Shown: positions 47,476 through 60,192 of the stretch, piece by piece
How the letters are laid out: each line of letters starts with the position of its first letter
Position numbering within the stretch: position 1 is the stretch's first letter
DNA from: Agaribacter marinus
GTDB lineage: Bacteria > Pseudomonadota > Gammaproteobacteria > Enterobacterales > Alteromonadaceae
Length of the DNA stretch: 64,000 bases
Reading direction: 5' to 3'
NCBI RefSeq assembly: GCF_030160655.1
Contig: NZ_BSOT01000005.1
Span: 434,001 to 498,000 of the forward strand
Position numbers and translations under genes: made by a program
The notes under the pieces: model-generated
The model's database searches: none
Seen by the model: the letters and a program-made list of their open reading frames with translations, nothing else
What the model was told of the DNA's origin: nothing

Positions 47476-48896
47476 TGTTGCCACACGCCACCCGAAAAAG
47501 GGAAGCGAGGTGTTACCTTGCTTTCTTTTTTCATTATATTATTCGCTTGTGCTACTAGTTCAGGGTGTTTATTTGCAAGATCCTTCTTTTCACTTAGGTC
47601 TCTCGACAAGTCGTATAGCTCGGTTTTTAATTTGTCCGCATACCTAATTGCTTTCCACTTGCCTAAGCGAACGGCCTGTCTAAAGCCATTGACAGATTCA
47701 CCTTCTTGTATTTCCCAGTAAATAAATTGGTGTTTATCTTGTGCTTCCTTAAACAACAAAGGCGCGAAAGAAATACCATCGTTTATAGGTGCGTTTGTGC
47801 TGGCTAAATCAGCCAACGTCGGCATTATGTCGTAAAATGCCGCCATATGCTTAGTTTCGCCTGCTTCTATCTTTCCTTGCCAATAGGCGATTGCAGGTAT
47901 TCTAACACCGCCTTCATATACATCTCGTTTATATCCTTTTAAGCCGCCTGAACTATCAAAAAAGTGTCTGTCATGATGGTTTTCGGCATGAGGGCCGTTG
48001 TCTGAGGTAAATAGTATAAATGTGTTGTCTAATTCACCATCCGCTTCTAATTTATCTAGTAATCGCTGTATTTGCTCATCTAGCATGGTGATTCTAGCTG
48101 CGTGGCGACGCTCTATTTCTGGCCATTCTTTTGCGTGTTCTTTGTATAAATCGTTTTTTCTCAGAAAGAATTCATGGGCGTGTGGTGAACGATAACTCAT
48201 ATAGAGGAAAAACGGTTTGTCGTCAGATTTTTTGTTTAAAAAATCGATAGCATAGTCTGTACGAAACTCATCTAAACAAGAATATTCATTGTAATCGTAA
48301 AATGCTGAGCTCTTTTTACCATTGTTAAACAGCCAATGTTCTCTTTCGTCATAGATCATACCGTTAGCCGATTTACCCCACTGTTCTTGGACGGCATAGT
48401 CAAACCCTCTGTTATGCGCCCAAGTACTCTCGTCTTCTGGAATGTCTAAATGCCATTTACCTACCATTGCTGTTTGATAACCTGCATTTTGCAACATTTC
48501 TGCGATTGTGGTTTCTGATTTTTTTAGGGGGATACGCCCCCATTTTCCGTCGGGTGTATAGCCTTTATTTCCTCTAATAGACAAATTACCAGTATGTCTC
48601 CCTGTCATGAGTACAGCACGAGAGGGCGCACAAACAGAAGTACCTGCATAAAAATCCGTAAATTTAATTCCATTCTTAGCGAGTTTGTCGATATTCGGCG
48701 TTTTTATTTGTGTTTGCCCATAACTGGACAATTCACCGTAGCCCATGTCATCCGCTAACAGAATAACAATATTGGGTGCTTTTGTTTGGGTATCATGATT
48801 GGCACCTTCTACCTTAGCGTTTACGTCAATAGCGATGTGACATAACACAAAAATTAAAGAGTAGATGGTAAAAAACTTCATATATGCAAAACCCAT
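47472..48896 (-). CDS. S1-family sulfatase (GALNS-like)
   Basis: The 474-aa exported enzyme has a signal peptide (MKFFTIYSLIFVLCHIAIDVNA), the metal-site motif LLADDMGYGELS, the canonical formylglycine motif SVCAPSRAVLMTGRHTG with Cys89, GKWHLD, and LFTSDNGPHAENH. All key residues are present, so it should be an active sugar sulfatase once matured. Two in-frame ATGs (48896 and 48881) are possible and neither has a clear ribosome binding site. A LacI-type site lies 30 bp upstream. Confidence 0.92.
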   Translation of the reverse strand: MGFAYMKFFTIYSLIFVLCHIAIDVNAKVEGANHDTQTKAPNIVILLADDMGYGELSSYGQTQIKTPNIDKLAKNGIKFTDFYAGTSVCAPSRAVLMTGRHTGNLSIRGNKGYTPDGKWGRIPLKKSETTIAEMLQNAGYQTAMVGKWHLDIPEDESTWAHNRGFDYAVQEQWGKSANGMIYDEREHWLFNNGKKSSAFYDYNEYSCLDEFRTDYAIDFLNKKSDDKPFFLYMSYRSPHAHEFFLRKNDLYKEHAKEWPEIERRHAARITMLDEQIQRLLDKLEADGELDNTFILFTSDNGPHAENHHDRHFFDSSGGLKGYKRDVYEGGVRIPAIAYWQGKIEAGETKHMAAFYDIMPTLADLASTNAPINDGISFAPLLFKEAQDKHQFIYWEIQEGESVNGFRQAVRLGKWKAIRYADKLKTELYDLSRDLSEKKDLANKHPELVAQANNIMKKESKVTPRFPFSGGVWQH

Positions 48897-48925
48897 TCAA
48901 AAATGAAAACACTTCAAAGTATAGA

Positions 48926-48939
48926 TGTAAACGTTATCA
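48926..48939. promoter_or_regulatory. LacI-type operator upstream of sulfatase 47472
   Basis: TGTAAACGTTATCA is flanked by CTTCAAA and TTTGAAG, which adds an outer symmetry. It lies just upstream of the minus-strand sulfatase start. Confidence 0.65.
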
Positions 48940-48995
48940 TTTTGAAGCAATAAATTATACTCGTACTTTATTGTTGTTTCATGGGAGTGTATTAA

Positions 48996-49643
48996 CTATT
49001 TTGCGCACCCTTTACTTCCTGTTGGAAGTGAAATCAAACCGACATTCTTTATCAGCATGTCCAATTTTCCTTCAGTGGCAATTTTAAAAATATCGGTAAT
49101 TTGTGAGTAGTCAAAGTCGCCGCCCTTAGCGAAGCAATTTAGAGGCACGGTTAACATTTTCCATTCATCACTCGGTAGGCGCTTTAAAATATGTTTAATG
49201 GCAAATTTTTCCTCGCATTTGTTGCTGTTTTTGCAACGCATTGTCAGTGCCACATCTTTACTGGGGTTGCGTAATTTCTTCACTTGAAACGCAATAGCTG
49301 CGTTGTCAACTATAGTAGATAGGTCAATTTTATTGCCACTTAATGTAACGAATGACTGATTGAGTGTGTTTCCTCCCCACTGGTTTTTAACGACTTTACC
49401 TCGCCATTTTAAATGCATTGCACCTTCTTCATCTTCACTGGGCGAGACAACGAGATTTCCCTTCGCCGTTTCAGCGCGACCTTCGGCAACTGGTATGGAC
49501 CAATTTAGCGCATTACCAATGGACATTTTCCAAGGTTTTACTATTTCGCCATTAACGATATAATTTATCATTGAATTCGTATTTGCTTGTGCGTTCGCTG
49601 CGGCAGAGAGGCAAGCAAATAGTAAGATTGTTGACAATTTCAT
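48996..49643 (-). CDS. Secreted stand-alone ExoP_C-like beta-sandwich protein
   Basis: The 215-aa protein has a signal peptide (MKLSTILLFACLSAAANA) and a single galactose-binding-like domain. The segments LDMLIKNVGLISL, VALTMRCKNSNKC and WKMLTVPLNCFAKGGDFDYS resemble the C-terminal domain of exo-1,3/1,4-beta-glucanase ExoP (ExoP_C). That domain normally follows a GH3 catalytic domain; here it stands alone, so it may bind glycan. An operator overlaps its promoter region (32 bp upstream). Confidence 0.65.
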   Translation of the reverse strand: MKLSTILLFACLSAAANAQANTNSMINYIVNGEIVKPWKMSIGNALNWSIPVAEGRAETAKGNLVVSPSEDEEGAMHLKWRGKVVKNQWGGNTLNQSFVTLSGNKIDLSTIVDNAAIAFQVKKLRNPSKDVALTMRCKNSNKCEEKFAIKHILKRLPSDEWKMLTVPLNCFAKGGDFDYSQITDIFKIATEGKLDMLIKNVGLISLPTGSKGCAK

Positions 49644-49674
49644 TTTTATTCCTCCAAAAATATGACTATACTTC

Positions 49675-49688
49675 TGTAAACGTTAAGA
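49675..49688. promoter_or_regulatory. LacI-type operator between ExoP_C-like gene and lacI
   Basis: TGTAAACGTTAAGA shares ten leading bases and the final A with the consensus. It lies in the 218-bp divergent gap, so it may control the ExoP_C-like gene and autoregulate the LacI gene. Confidence 0.6.
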
Positions 49689-49861
49689 TATGAATTACAT
49701 TTTAAAATGTAAATTATTTGTAACATATGTCAAGTTTTTGTAATTTATGACAACCTTGAATTGTAATTTCAAACAATAATTCTGAACGATTGGAATTATA
49801 TTTTCATATAGAATGATCGACTTCATATTTAATAATAAGCACAGGGAGACAATTTAATACA

Positions 49862-50920
49862 ATGGCAACGATTAAAGATGTAGCGCGTTTGGCTGGCGTT
49901 TCTACTGCAACCGTTTCTCGTGTTGTACATGGTTTAGATTTGGTAAGTGATAAAGCGAGAATAAAGGTACAGAAAGCAATTGCAGAATTAAACTATCGGC
50001 CAAATACTAATGCAAGAGCCTTAAAAAGTCGGAAAGCAGAATTAATTGGTATGGTGACTCCTAATTTATCTGCCCCCTTTTTTGGCGCACTTGCATCTGG
50101 CATCGAAGAGGCTGCACGCAAACATAACTATAAAGTGATGATGCGTAACTCATTGTATGAAACCGAAACTGAAATAGAAGCCATTGAATCCTTGCGAGAG
50201 CATGGTTGTCAAAATATCATATTGCATAGTGATTTTTCTGATGATGAAACGTTAACACGCTTGGCGGAAGAATTTTCTGGCTTAGTTATCGTAAATAGAT
50301 TTATTCCGGCCATCGCAAATCGCTGTGTATGGTTGGATAACCAAACTGGCGGCCGTATGATGGCTGAGTACTTGTTACGAAGTGGCCATACGGATATTGC
50401 ATTCATTTCTAGTACATATAAAAACCGAGATCCCGTTGATCGCCTTAAAGGTTCGCAACAGGTGCTAATGGAGAATGGCCTAAATGTGCCAGATTCTCGT
50501 GTAATATTGACGGACCCGGATATTCAAGGGGCTAAAAGTGCAACAAAAGCCTTGATAGATTCTGGAGCGAAGGTAAGTGCCATTGTTGCGTATAACGATA
50601 TGATGGCGGTGGGTGTTATGAATGCCTTACAAGAAGCCGGTATTCAAGTTCCTGAAGAAGTGTCGGTTATGGGCTTTGATGATTTATTCATATGTTTGGC
50701 TTGTCATCCACATCTTACGACAATGAAGTATCCTGTTGCTGAAATGGGTGCGTATGCTACCTCGTTAACGATAGAATTGACGAATAAGCCCGACACTGTC
50801 CCAAGTCGTACACATTTATTCATGCCTGAATTAGTCGCTCGCGAATCTGTCTTAGATTTAGGCGAGGGTATTGCTAAGAATAAGGGCGATGACTCAAGTG
50901 CATCTAGCATTGCGAGCTGA
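49862..50920 (+). CDS. LacI-family repressor, probable PUL regulator
   Basis: The 352-aa protein starts with a typical LacI helix-turn-helix and hinge: MATIKDVARLAGVSTATVSRVV, then NYRPNTNARALKS. A periplasmic-binding-protein-like effector domain follows (about 60-335; GMVTPNLSAPFFGALASGIE, AIVAYNDMMAVGVMNALQ, VMGFDDL). It is the only LacI gene in the window, and eight similar palindromes lie before PUL units, so it is the best candidate for their regulator. The effector is likely a galactan-derived sugar. A terminator follows. Confidence 0.93.
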   Translation: MATIKDVARLAGVSTATVSRVVHGLDLVSDKARIKVQKAIAELNYRPNTNARALKSRKAELIGMVTPNLSAPFFGALASGIEEAARKHNYKVMMRNSLYETETEIEAIESLREHGCQNIILHSDFSDDETLTRLAEEFSGLVIVNRFIPAIANRCVWLDNQTGGRMMAEYLLRSGHTDIAFISSTYKNRDPVDRLKGSQQVLMENGLNVPDSRVILTDPDIQGAKSATKALIDSGAKVSAIVAYNDMMAVGVMNALQEAGIQVPEEVSVMGFDDLFICLACHPHLTTMKYPVAEMGAYATSLTIELTNKPDTVPSRTHLFMPELVARESVLDLGEGIAKNKGDDSSASSIAS

Positions 50921-50945
50921 GTTCTATGCTAAACAATGTTCTTGT

Positions 50946-50967
50946 GCCGCATTTATTGCGGCTTTTT
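50946..50967 (+). terminator. Intrinsic terminator after lacI
   Basis: GCCGCA/TGCGGC (50946-50951 and 50957-50962) with a 5-nt loop is followed by TTTTT. Confidence 0.8.
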
Positions 50968-50993
50968 AATTTTTATTGTCTTGATTTTTTAAA

Positions 50994-51007
50994 TGTTAAC
51001 GTTTACA
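50994..51007. promoter_or_regulatory. LacI-type operator upstream of GH97 gene
   Basis: TGTTAACGTTTACA differs from the consensus at one position and lies 37 bp before the GH97 start. Confidence 0.7.
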
Positions 51008-51043
51008 TTTTGTGTAACTTAATTATGCATATTGATCTTCTAG

Positions 51044-53092
51044 ATGTTAAAACAATTTCAAGTAGGGGGGCGTGATGTCCCCTTTTCGCCCGTTCTTATG
51101 CCTTTATTTATTGCAGTTTTATGCATACTTTTGCTGTTTGTAGAGGGATGCGTCTCATACGACATAGAAGAAAAGGCAACATCGAGTTATACGCGAACTA
51201 CACAAAATAGTATTGGCTTAGTCAGTCCTTCAAATATTGTATCGGCCAGAGTTTTCACTAACGAATTAGGGCAACTAAAATATGCGACGTTCTATAAGAA
51301 CGCGCCGGTTGTTTTGCCTTCTTCTCTCGGTATCACGATAGACGGTGTAGCATTAGGAGATGGTGTAAAGTTGGGTGATATTACTGAAGTTAGTGTTGAT
51401 GATACCTATGAAACAAGAGGTAACGATGCGATTGCACGCAACCACTATATTGAATATATAATTCAGCTAGCGCATCTTAGTTCGAATCGAAAGTATAGCA
51501 TTGCGTTTAGACTTTATGATGATGGTATTGCATATCGTTATCTCGTGCCCGCAATAGATACTACGCAATTAGTCACTGGCGAAGCGTCGAGTTGGGTCAT
51601 GCCCGATAATTCCAAAGCATGGTTTTTTGAAAGAGACAGTGATTGGAAGTTAATGTCATATGCTGGGTGGTGGAAGCAAGCTGAGATCAATCAGATGCCA
51701 ACGATTTCAAAGCAGGGACCAGTGCAAGGGACACCAATTGTGTTTCAGCTAGGTGATCCTAAAGTATATGCGGTGGCGACAAAAGCGGCGTTATACAATT
51801 ATAGCGGTATGCGGTTAAAAGCGATGGGTGATAACACGTTTACGGCGAATTTTACCGAGGGTGAAAAAGGCTTTGTTATCGATGGCGAGGTTATAACGCC
51901 GTGGCGTGTAACCATGCTTGCCGAATCGTTAAATTCCTTAGTGAATAGCGATCTGATTGAAAATCTGAATCCCGCGCCAGACGCAGAATTGTTTGCCGAT
52001 ACCGATTATATCAAGCCGGGTAGAAGTGTTTGGAGTTGGATGAGTATTCGTTTGGGTACAATCCAAGATCAATATGATTATGTTGATAAAGCTGCAGCAC
52101 TTGGCTTCGAATATAGTTTGATTGACGACGGCTGGAAAGAATGGCCCTCGCCTTGGAAAACACTCGAAGATATTGCCGGTTATGCAAACGATAAAGGTGT
52201 ACAGATATGGGTGTGGGTGCATTCTAAAGATATTAATAATCCAGCTGATGACTATCAGCAGATGCAAGATTACCTAGATAAAGTAAAAGCGTCAGGGGCT
52301 ATTGGCGTTAAAACAGATTTTATGAATAGCGAAGCTAAGGCATTGATTGATTTTGAAATAAATTTTCTTGAAAAGTCAGCAGAGCGGAAGTTGTTGGTGA
52401 ATTTTCACGGTAGCCACTCAGCTACGGGTGAAAGTAGGACATATCCGAATGAAATGACGAGAGAAGGTATTCGTGGAATTGAAGTTAATATGCATGAAAA
52501 TCAACACTTACCGCCTTCTCACAACGTTACATTGCCATTTACTCGTTTTTTAGTCGGGCATGGTGACTATACGCCAGTGTATTATACCAATCCTGGTCCT
52601 ACATCGCTAACACATCAATTAGCAACACCGATCGTCTTTTACTCCCCCGTTCAGGTATACGCCGAAAGTCCCGACATTTTGCAAAATCACCCCGAAATGC
52701 AAAAAACTCTGTCGGTGTTGAAGGATATTCCAACGGTATGGGACGAAACTATTGTCCTTGAGGAAAGTGAGCTAGGGCAAGTTGCAGCGTTTGCTAGACG
52801 CTCCGGAAATCGCTGGTTCATTGGCGTTTTAAATAACGAGTCGCCTCGGAATATCGAATTGTCATTGTCATTTTTAGATGATGGGAAATATATAGCTGAC
52901 ATTGTTGAAGATGACTTAGCGCGTGCCCCCTTAAATGTAAAAGGATTGAATAAATTAGCCATAAACTATCTAGCAGAGCATGAAAGTACAATACAATTTA
53001 GCCTTACTCAGCGGCAAGTAAGGAGTAGCGATATATTGTCGATTAATATGACCAGTGGCGGAGGGTACGTCGCTGTGTTGTCTCAGTTATGA
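51044..53092 (+). CDS. GH97 glycoside hydrolase, probable retaining alpha-galactosidase
   Basis: The 682-aa lipoprotein (lipobox VEGC) has the GH97 N-terminal beta-sandwich, a TIM barrel with WMSIRLGTIQDQYDYVDKAA and YSLIDDGWKEWP, and a C-terminal beta domain. Asp425 in GVKTDFMNSEAK lines up with the nucleophile of retaining GH97 alpha-galactosidases such as BtGH97b; inverting alpha-glucosidase members lack it and use two Glu residues instead. HENQHLPPSHNVTLPFTRF is a family block. The stop overlaps the start of the next sulfatase by 4 nt (ATGA), so the pair is probably coupled. Confidence 0.9.
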   Translation: MLKQFQVGGRDVPFSPVLMPLFIAVLCILLLFVEGCVSYDIEEKATSSYTRTTQNSIGLVSPSNIVSARVFTNELGQLKYATFYKNAPVVLPSSLGITIDGVALGDGVKLGDITEVSVDDTYETRGNDAIARNHYIEYIIQLAHLSSNRKYSIAFRLYDDGIAYRYLVPAIDTTQLVTGEASSWVMPDNSKAWFFERDSDWKLMSYAGWWKQAEINQMPTISKQGPVQGTPIVFQLGDPKVYAVATKAALYNYSGMRLKAMGDNTFTANFTEGEKGFVIDGEVITPWRVTMLAESLNSLVNSDLIENLNPAPDAELFADTDYIKPGRSVWSWMSIRLGTIQDQYDYVDKAAALGFEYSLIDDGWKEWPSPWKTLEDIAGYANDKGVQIWVWVHSKDINNPADDYQQMQDYLDKVKASGAIGVKTDFMNSEAKALIDFEINFLEKSAERKLLVNFHGSHSATGESRTYPNEMTREGIRGIEVNMHENQHLPPSHNVTLPFTRFLVGHGDYTPVYYTNPGPTSLTHQLATPIVFYSPVQVYAESPDILQNHPEMQKTLSVLKDIPTVWDETIVLEESELGQVAAFARRSGNRWFIGVLNNESPRNIELSLSFLDDGKYIADIVEDDLARAPLNVKGLNKLAINYLAEHESTIQFSLTQRQVRSSDILSINMTSGGGYVAVLSQL

Positions 53093-55131
53093 TTTGTGGT
53101 TTACTGCCCAATAATAATCGTTTATGCGGTGTTAACCACCTGTTTTTATTTATATTAATAGGCGTTGCGCTGCTAAATGTTAGTGCTTGTGAGCATGTTG
53201 ATGAGGGGAGTCGTGAATATTCACTAATTTCTAAACATCAGGCAATAGATACAAAAAAGTCCCTGCATAAAAAAACGCGTCCGAATATCGTATGGCTAGT
53301 CTCCGAAGATAATTCACCCAGTTATTTACGGCTTTATGACCCAATTAAGGGGGCAAAAACGCCTAACATCGAAGCATTAGCGCAAGACGGTCTTGTGTTT
53401 CTAAACGCGTTTTCAAATTCGCCTGTATGCTCTACCGCAAGGAGCACCTTAGCGTTGGGTATGTATCCTCCCGAATCTGGCACTATGCATCATAGAGCTT
53501 TTGTTCCAGCGGAACTGCCAAAACAAATGAAAAGTGTTTACGCGTATCTAAAGGACAATGGATATTACGTTAGCAATGACGTAAAAACGGATTTTAATTT
53601 CACAAGTATTAACGATAGACATTTTTCACTAAGTAAAGAGGGCGCTCATTGGCGAGGACGTGACGGTAAACAAGCTTTTTTTCATGTTAAGAGTTTTAAG
53701 GTTACACATGAAAGTGGTTTAATGTTTTCTGAAAGCGACATATCAAAAAATCCAACAATTCATAACTCTGATACCGTGCAATTGGCACCTTATCACCCAG
53801 ACACACCACTTTTTAAATATATGCATGCCAAATATTTGGACGCTCACGTAACACTTGATGAGCAGGTTGGCGAAGTGATTCAACAACTTGCGGACGATGG
53901 CGAGTTGGAAAATACCTTCATATTTTATTTTGCAGACCACGGCGGCGTGTTACCAGGCTCTAAAAGTTTTGCGACGGAAACGGGTTTACGGGTGCCTTTA
54001 GTTGTGCGTTTACCTAAGAATTTTCGACATTTATGGCCCAATGGGTATTCAGAAGGTGAAATGGTGAAGGGGTTTATCAACTTTATTGATTTTGCACCGA
54101 CAGTGATAAGCCTGTCCGGGTTACCAAGTTTACCTCAACATCACGGCTCATCCTTTCTAGGGAATAAGGTTGATAAAGCTGATGTTGAAAAGCGTGATTC
54201 TACATTCGGATTTGCTGATAGATTTGGCGAAAGATTGGATTTAGTCCGAACTATTCGAGTTGGAGATATGAAATATGTCCGTAACTACCTCCCACATTTA
54301 CCTGCCGGCTTGCAGCAAGACTATCGCTATAAGAATATTGCTTACCGTCAATGGAGAGAACTCTACAAAAAAGGTAAATTGAACCGAGTGCAGGAACGTT
54401 TTTATCAAGCAAGGCCTGTGGAGGCACTATATAACGTAAAACGAGACCCTTATGAGCTAAACAATTTGGTTTTGGACGTTAACTATGAACAAGATTTACA
54501 AGTACTACGTAATACCTTATTTGAACATCAAGCGAATATGCCTGATATGGGGTTTATGCCAGAATCTCAGTTGTTTGAACAAGGGAAAGATATAATTGCT
54601 TATGGTTCGCGCAAGAGAGCAGAAATAGGCGCATTACTAAAAATTGCCAATTGGGCATTGCTGCCATACGAAGAGGCACGCCCCGCGTTGTCTGATGTTT
54701 TGCAAAGTGGGACTATACTAGAAAAAAATTGGGCGCTAATTTCATTTACGCAATTTGGCGACCTTGCCGCTGATATGTCAGATGAACTCATTAATGTATT
54801 AGAAAATGATACATCTATGCTGGTAAAAGCAAGAGCATTAGAAGTGTTAGTTCGCTCTGGCGCTATTGTCAAGTACGCGTGGATAAAGCCAATTGAGCGT
54901 ATGATTGAGATTTTAACATTAGTTGAAAGTTCGCTTGAGCGCCTAGAAATTATGAATATTGCTGCCGGTTTGAAAGACGCTTTTGGTTACTCTTTTTCCT
55001 TTTCATGGCAACCGCACTGGGAAGATGTCCCTGCCATACGACATCTTGACGTTTCCAAAAAAACGATGCTAATCCATTCAATGAAAGTTCGGCATCGCTA
55101 TTTACAACCCGAATTTGTATATCACCGCTAA
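53089..55131 (+). CDS. S1-type sulfatase with CSTAR motif, lipoprotein, paralogue of 42269
   Basis: The 680-aa protein has a lipobox-like LNVSAC (Cys34), PNIVWLVSEDNSPSYL, the motif SNSPVCSTARSTLALG with Cys114, and YFADHGGVLPGS. It is clearly paralogous to the protein at 42269, including the C-terminal helical extension (about 520-670). Both use C-S-T-A-R at the formylglycine site. It overlaps the GH97 gene by 4 nt, which suggests that the alpha-galactosidase and the sulfatase act on the same oligosaccharide. Confidence 0.85.
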   Translation: MICGLLPNNNRLCGVNHLFLFILIGVALLNVSACEHVDEGSREYSLISKHQAIDTKKSLHKKTRPNIVWLVSEDNSPSYLRLYDPIKGAKTPNIEALAQDGLVFLNAFSNSPVCSTARSTLALGMYPPESGTMHHRAFVPAELPKQMKSVYAYLKDNGYYVSNDVKTDFNFTSINDRHFSLSKEGAHWRGRDGKQAFFHVKSFKVTHESGLMFSESDISKNPTIHNSDTVQLAPYHPDTPLFKYMHAKYLDAHVTLDEQVGEVIQQLADDGELENTFIFYFADHGGVLPGSKSFATETGLRVPLVVRLPKNFRHLWPNGYSEGEMVKGFINFIDFAPTVISLSGLPSLPQHHGSSFLGNKVDKADVEKRDSTFGFADRFGERLDLVRTIRVGDMKYVRNYLPHLPAGLQQDYRYKNIAYRQWRELYKKGKLNRVQERFYQARPVEALYNVKRDPYELNNLVLDVNYEQDLQVLRNTLFEHQANMPDMGFMPESQLFEQGKDIIAYGSRKRAEIGALLKIANWALLPYEEARPALSDVLQSGTILEKNWALISFTQFGDLAADMSDELINVLENDTSMLVKARALEVLVRSGAIVKYAWIKPIERMIEILTLVESSLERLEIMNIAAGLKDAFGYSFSFSWQPHWEDVPAIRHLDVSKKTMLIHSMKVRHRYLQPEFVYHR

Positions 55132-55140
55132 AGATTAATT

Positions 55141-55206
55141 CTCTTATGCCGGAACCAAGAAGCCAAAAAGCCATGAAGCGTCAAATCATTGGTATCGGCA
55201 TAAGAG
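55141..55206. repeat. Long imperfect palindrome between convergent sulfatase genes
   Basis: Arms 55141-55158 and 55189-55206 pair over 16 of 18 positions: 11 bp CTCTTATGCCG/CGGCATAAGAG, a 2x2 internal loop, then 5 bp ACCAA/TTGGT. A 30-nt loop separates them. It fills most of the 99-bp gap between the two stop codons. No T-run is present on either side, so a bidirectional 3'-end structure or terminator without U-tract is inferred. Confidence 0.6.
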
Positions 55207-55230
55207 CAGCTAAACTGACAACGTTAAATA

Positions 55231-56796
55231 CTAATTGCCGGCGGTTTTTATCATTATGGCATCTAAAACTTTTTGATAATGCGCAACTTTATCCACGTGT
55301 TGGTCGGAAAGATCGACTTGTTCGGCGATATCATTTTTTAAGTTGTACAATTGAGCACTGGTTTTTAAGCCTGACTCTATGCCTTTTCTTGTGATCCACG
55401 GATGCGTTTTTTCTTCTGGCGCGATGTATTTCCATTGGTTGTGCCGTAAAGAAAAGGTCGCTGATTGCTGCAATAAATATTCTCTTCCTGAAACTGTATG
55501 ATCAAGCCAAGCGTTTAAATGATTTTCGCTATCGATTGGAGAAGCATCGATGTCTATTTCACTGTAACGTGACGCAAGTGCACCTAAAGATGCATACAAA
55601 TCGACTTGAGACATAAGGCTATGGCTTACGCCAGGCTTAACTTCATTGGGGTAATGAAGTATTGTAGGTACTCGCGTTCCAGCTTCAAAGGCACTGTATT
55701 TCCCACCTCTTAATGGACCTGCTGGCTTATGATTACCAATGAGTGCTACCGCATCATCTTCATAACCATCATTTAAAACTGGCCCATTATCGCTTGTAAA
55801 TACAATGATTGTATTATCTAACTGTCCAGTCTTACGAAGGTAATCAACAATTTCACCGGTAATAAAGTCCACTTGCGTAATTGCGTCACCGCGAGGCCCC
55901 ATGTCGGTACTACCCACAAATTTGGCGTTTGGTAAGCGAGGAACATGTATGTCATGGAAAGAAAAGAACAAGAAGAATGGTTTTTCATCTTGAGATGAAA
56001 TAAATTGCGTTGCTTTGTCAGTAAACACACGGTAAAAGTCTTCATCAATCCATTCTGCACTTTTGCCACCTTCCATAAAGCCAATGCGGCTAATACCATT
56101 TATTATGGTATCACTATGTTGAGGATCTGCCTGTTGACGCAAAAGTTCGGGGTTTTCGGTGCCAGTTGGGCGCATGCCAACCTTTTGTTGATAGCTTACA
56201 GTTAATGGGTCGTTTTTAGTGTCAAGATTCTCCACATAACCGTTCTCAACGTATACACTCGGCACTCTATCACCCGTTGCTGGTAGCAAATAACTATAGT
56301 TAAAGCCTATTTGGTTAGGTCCCGGTTTTATTTCTTCGTTCCAGTTGAGCGCCGTGTCACCTGTGCCTAACCCTAAATGCCATTTACCAACAACACCAGT
56401 CACATATCCATGCTGTTGCAACAGACTCGGCAGCGTCGTTTGGTTTTCGTTTATGATAAGTGGCGCATCGCCAGGTAAAACAGATGCATTATTTCTAAAC
56501 GCATATTCACCTGTTAATAAAGAGTACCTTGATGGCGTGCACGTTGCCGAAGATGCGTGCGCATCAGTAAAACGAATGCCATTCGCAGCCAATTGATCAA
56601 TATTGGGTGTGGCGACGCGAGTCGCACCATAAGAACTAAGATCACCGTAGCCTAAATCATCGACGTAAAAAATTAGGATGTTAGGCGGCTGTTTAGCTGG
56701 CTCTTCAGTCTTACTTGTTTCTTCCAATTTAGTCTGTGTGCATGCAGTTAGTATGCTTATAGACATTAATCCCATGCACAATATACGTATTTTCAT
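55231..56796 (-). CDS. S1-family arylsulfatase, lipoprotein
   Basis: The 521-aa enzyme has a lipobox SILTAC, the metal motif YVDDLGYGDLSSYG, the canonical formylglycine motif ATCTPSRYSLLTG with Cys86, GKWHLGLG, and VFTSDNGPV. It resembles arylsulfatase A-type sugar sulfatases of marine PULs. It starts 13 nt after the GH2 stop codon on the minus strand, so it is probably co-transcribed with the 1109-aa GH2 gene. Confidence 0.92.
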   Translation of the reverse strand: MKIRILCMGLMSISILTACTQTKLEETSKTEEPAKQPPNILIFYVDDLGYGDLSSYGATRVATPNIDQLAANGIRFTDAHASSATCTPSRYSLLTGEYAFRNNASVLPGDAPLIINENQTTLPSLLQQHGYVTGVVGKWHLGLGTGDTALNWNEEIKPGPNQIGFNYSYLLPATGDRVPSVYVENGYVENLDTKNDPLTVSYQQKVGMRPTGTENPELLRQQADPQHSDTIINGISRIGFMEGGKSAEWIDEDFYRVFTDKATQFISSQDEKPFFLFFSFHDIHVPRLPNAKFVGSTDMGPRGDAITQVDFITGEIVDYLRKTGQLDNTIIVFTSDNGPVLNDGYEDDAVALIGNHKPAGPLRGGKYSAFEAGTRVPTILHYPNEVKPGVSHSLMSQVDLYASLGALASRYSEIDIDASPIDSENHLNAWLDHTVSGREYLLQQSATFSLRHNQWKYIAPEEKTHPWITRKGIESGLKTSAQLYNLKNDIAEQVDLSDQHVDKVAHYQKVLDAIMIKTAGN

Positions 56797-56809
56797 TGAC
56801 TATTTCTCT

Positions 56810-60148
<3,339 letters not shown>

Positions 60149-60192
60149 CTAAATAATTTACATATTAAAAATAGATTTCATATATAATTTAA

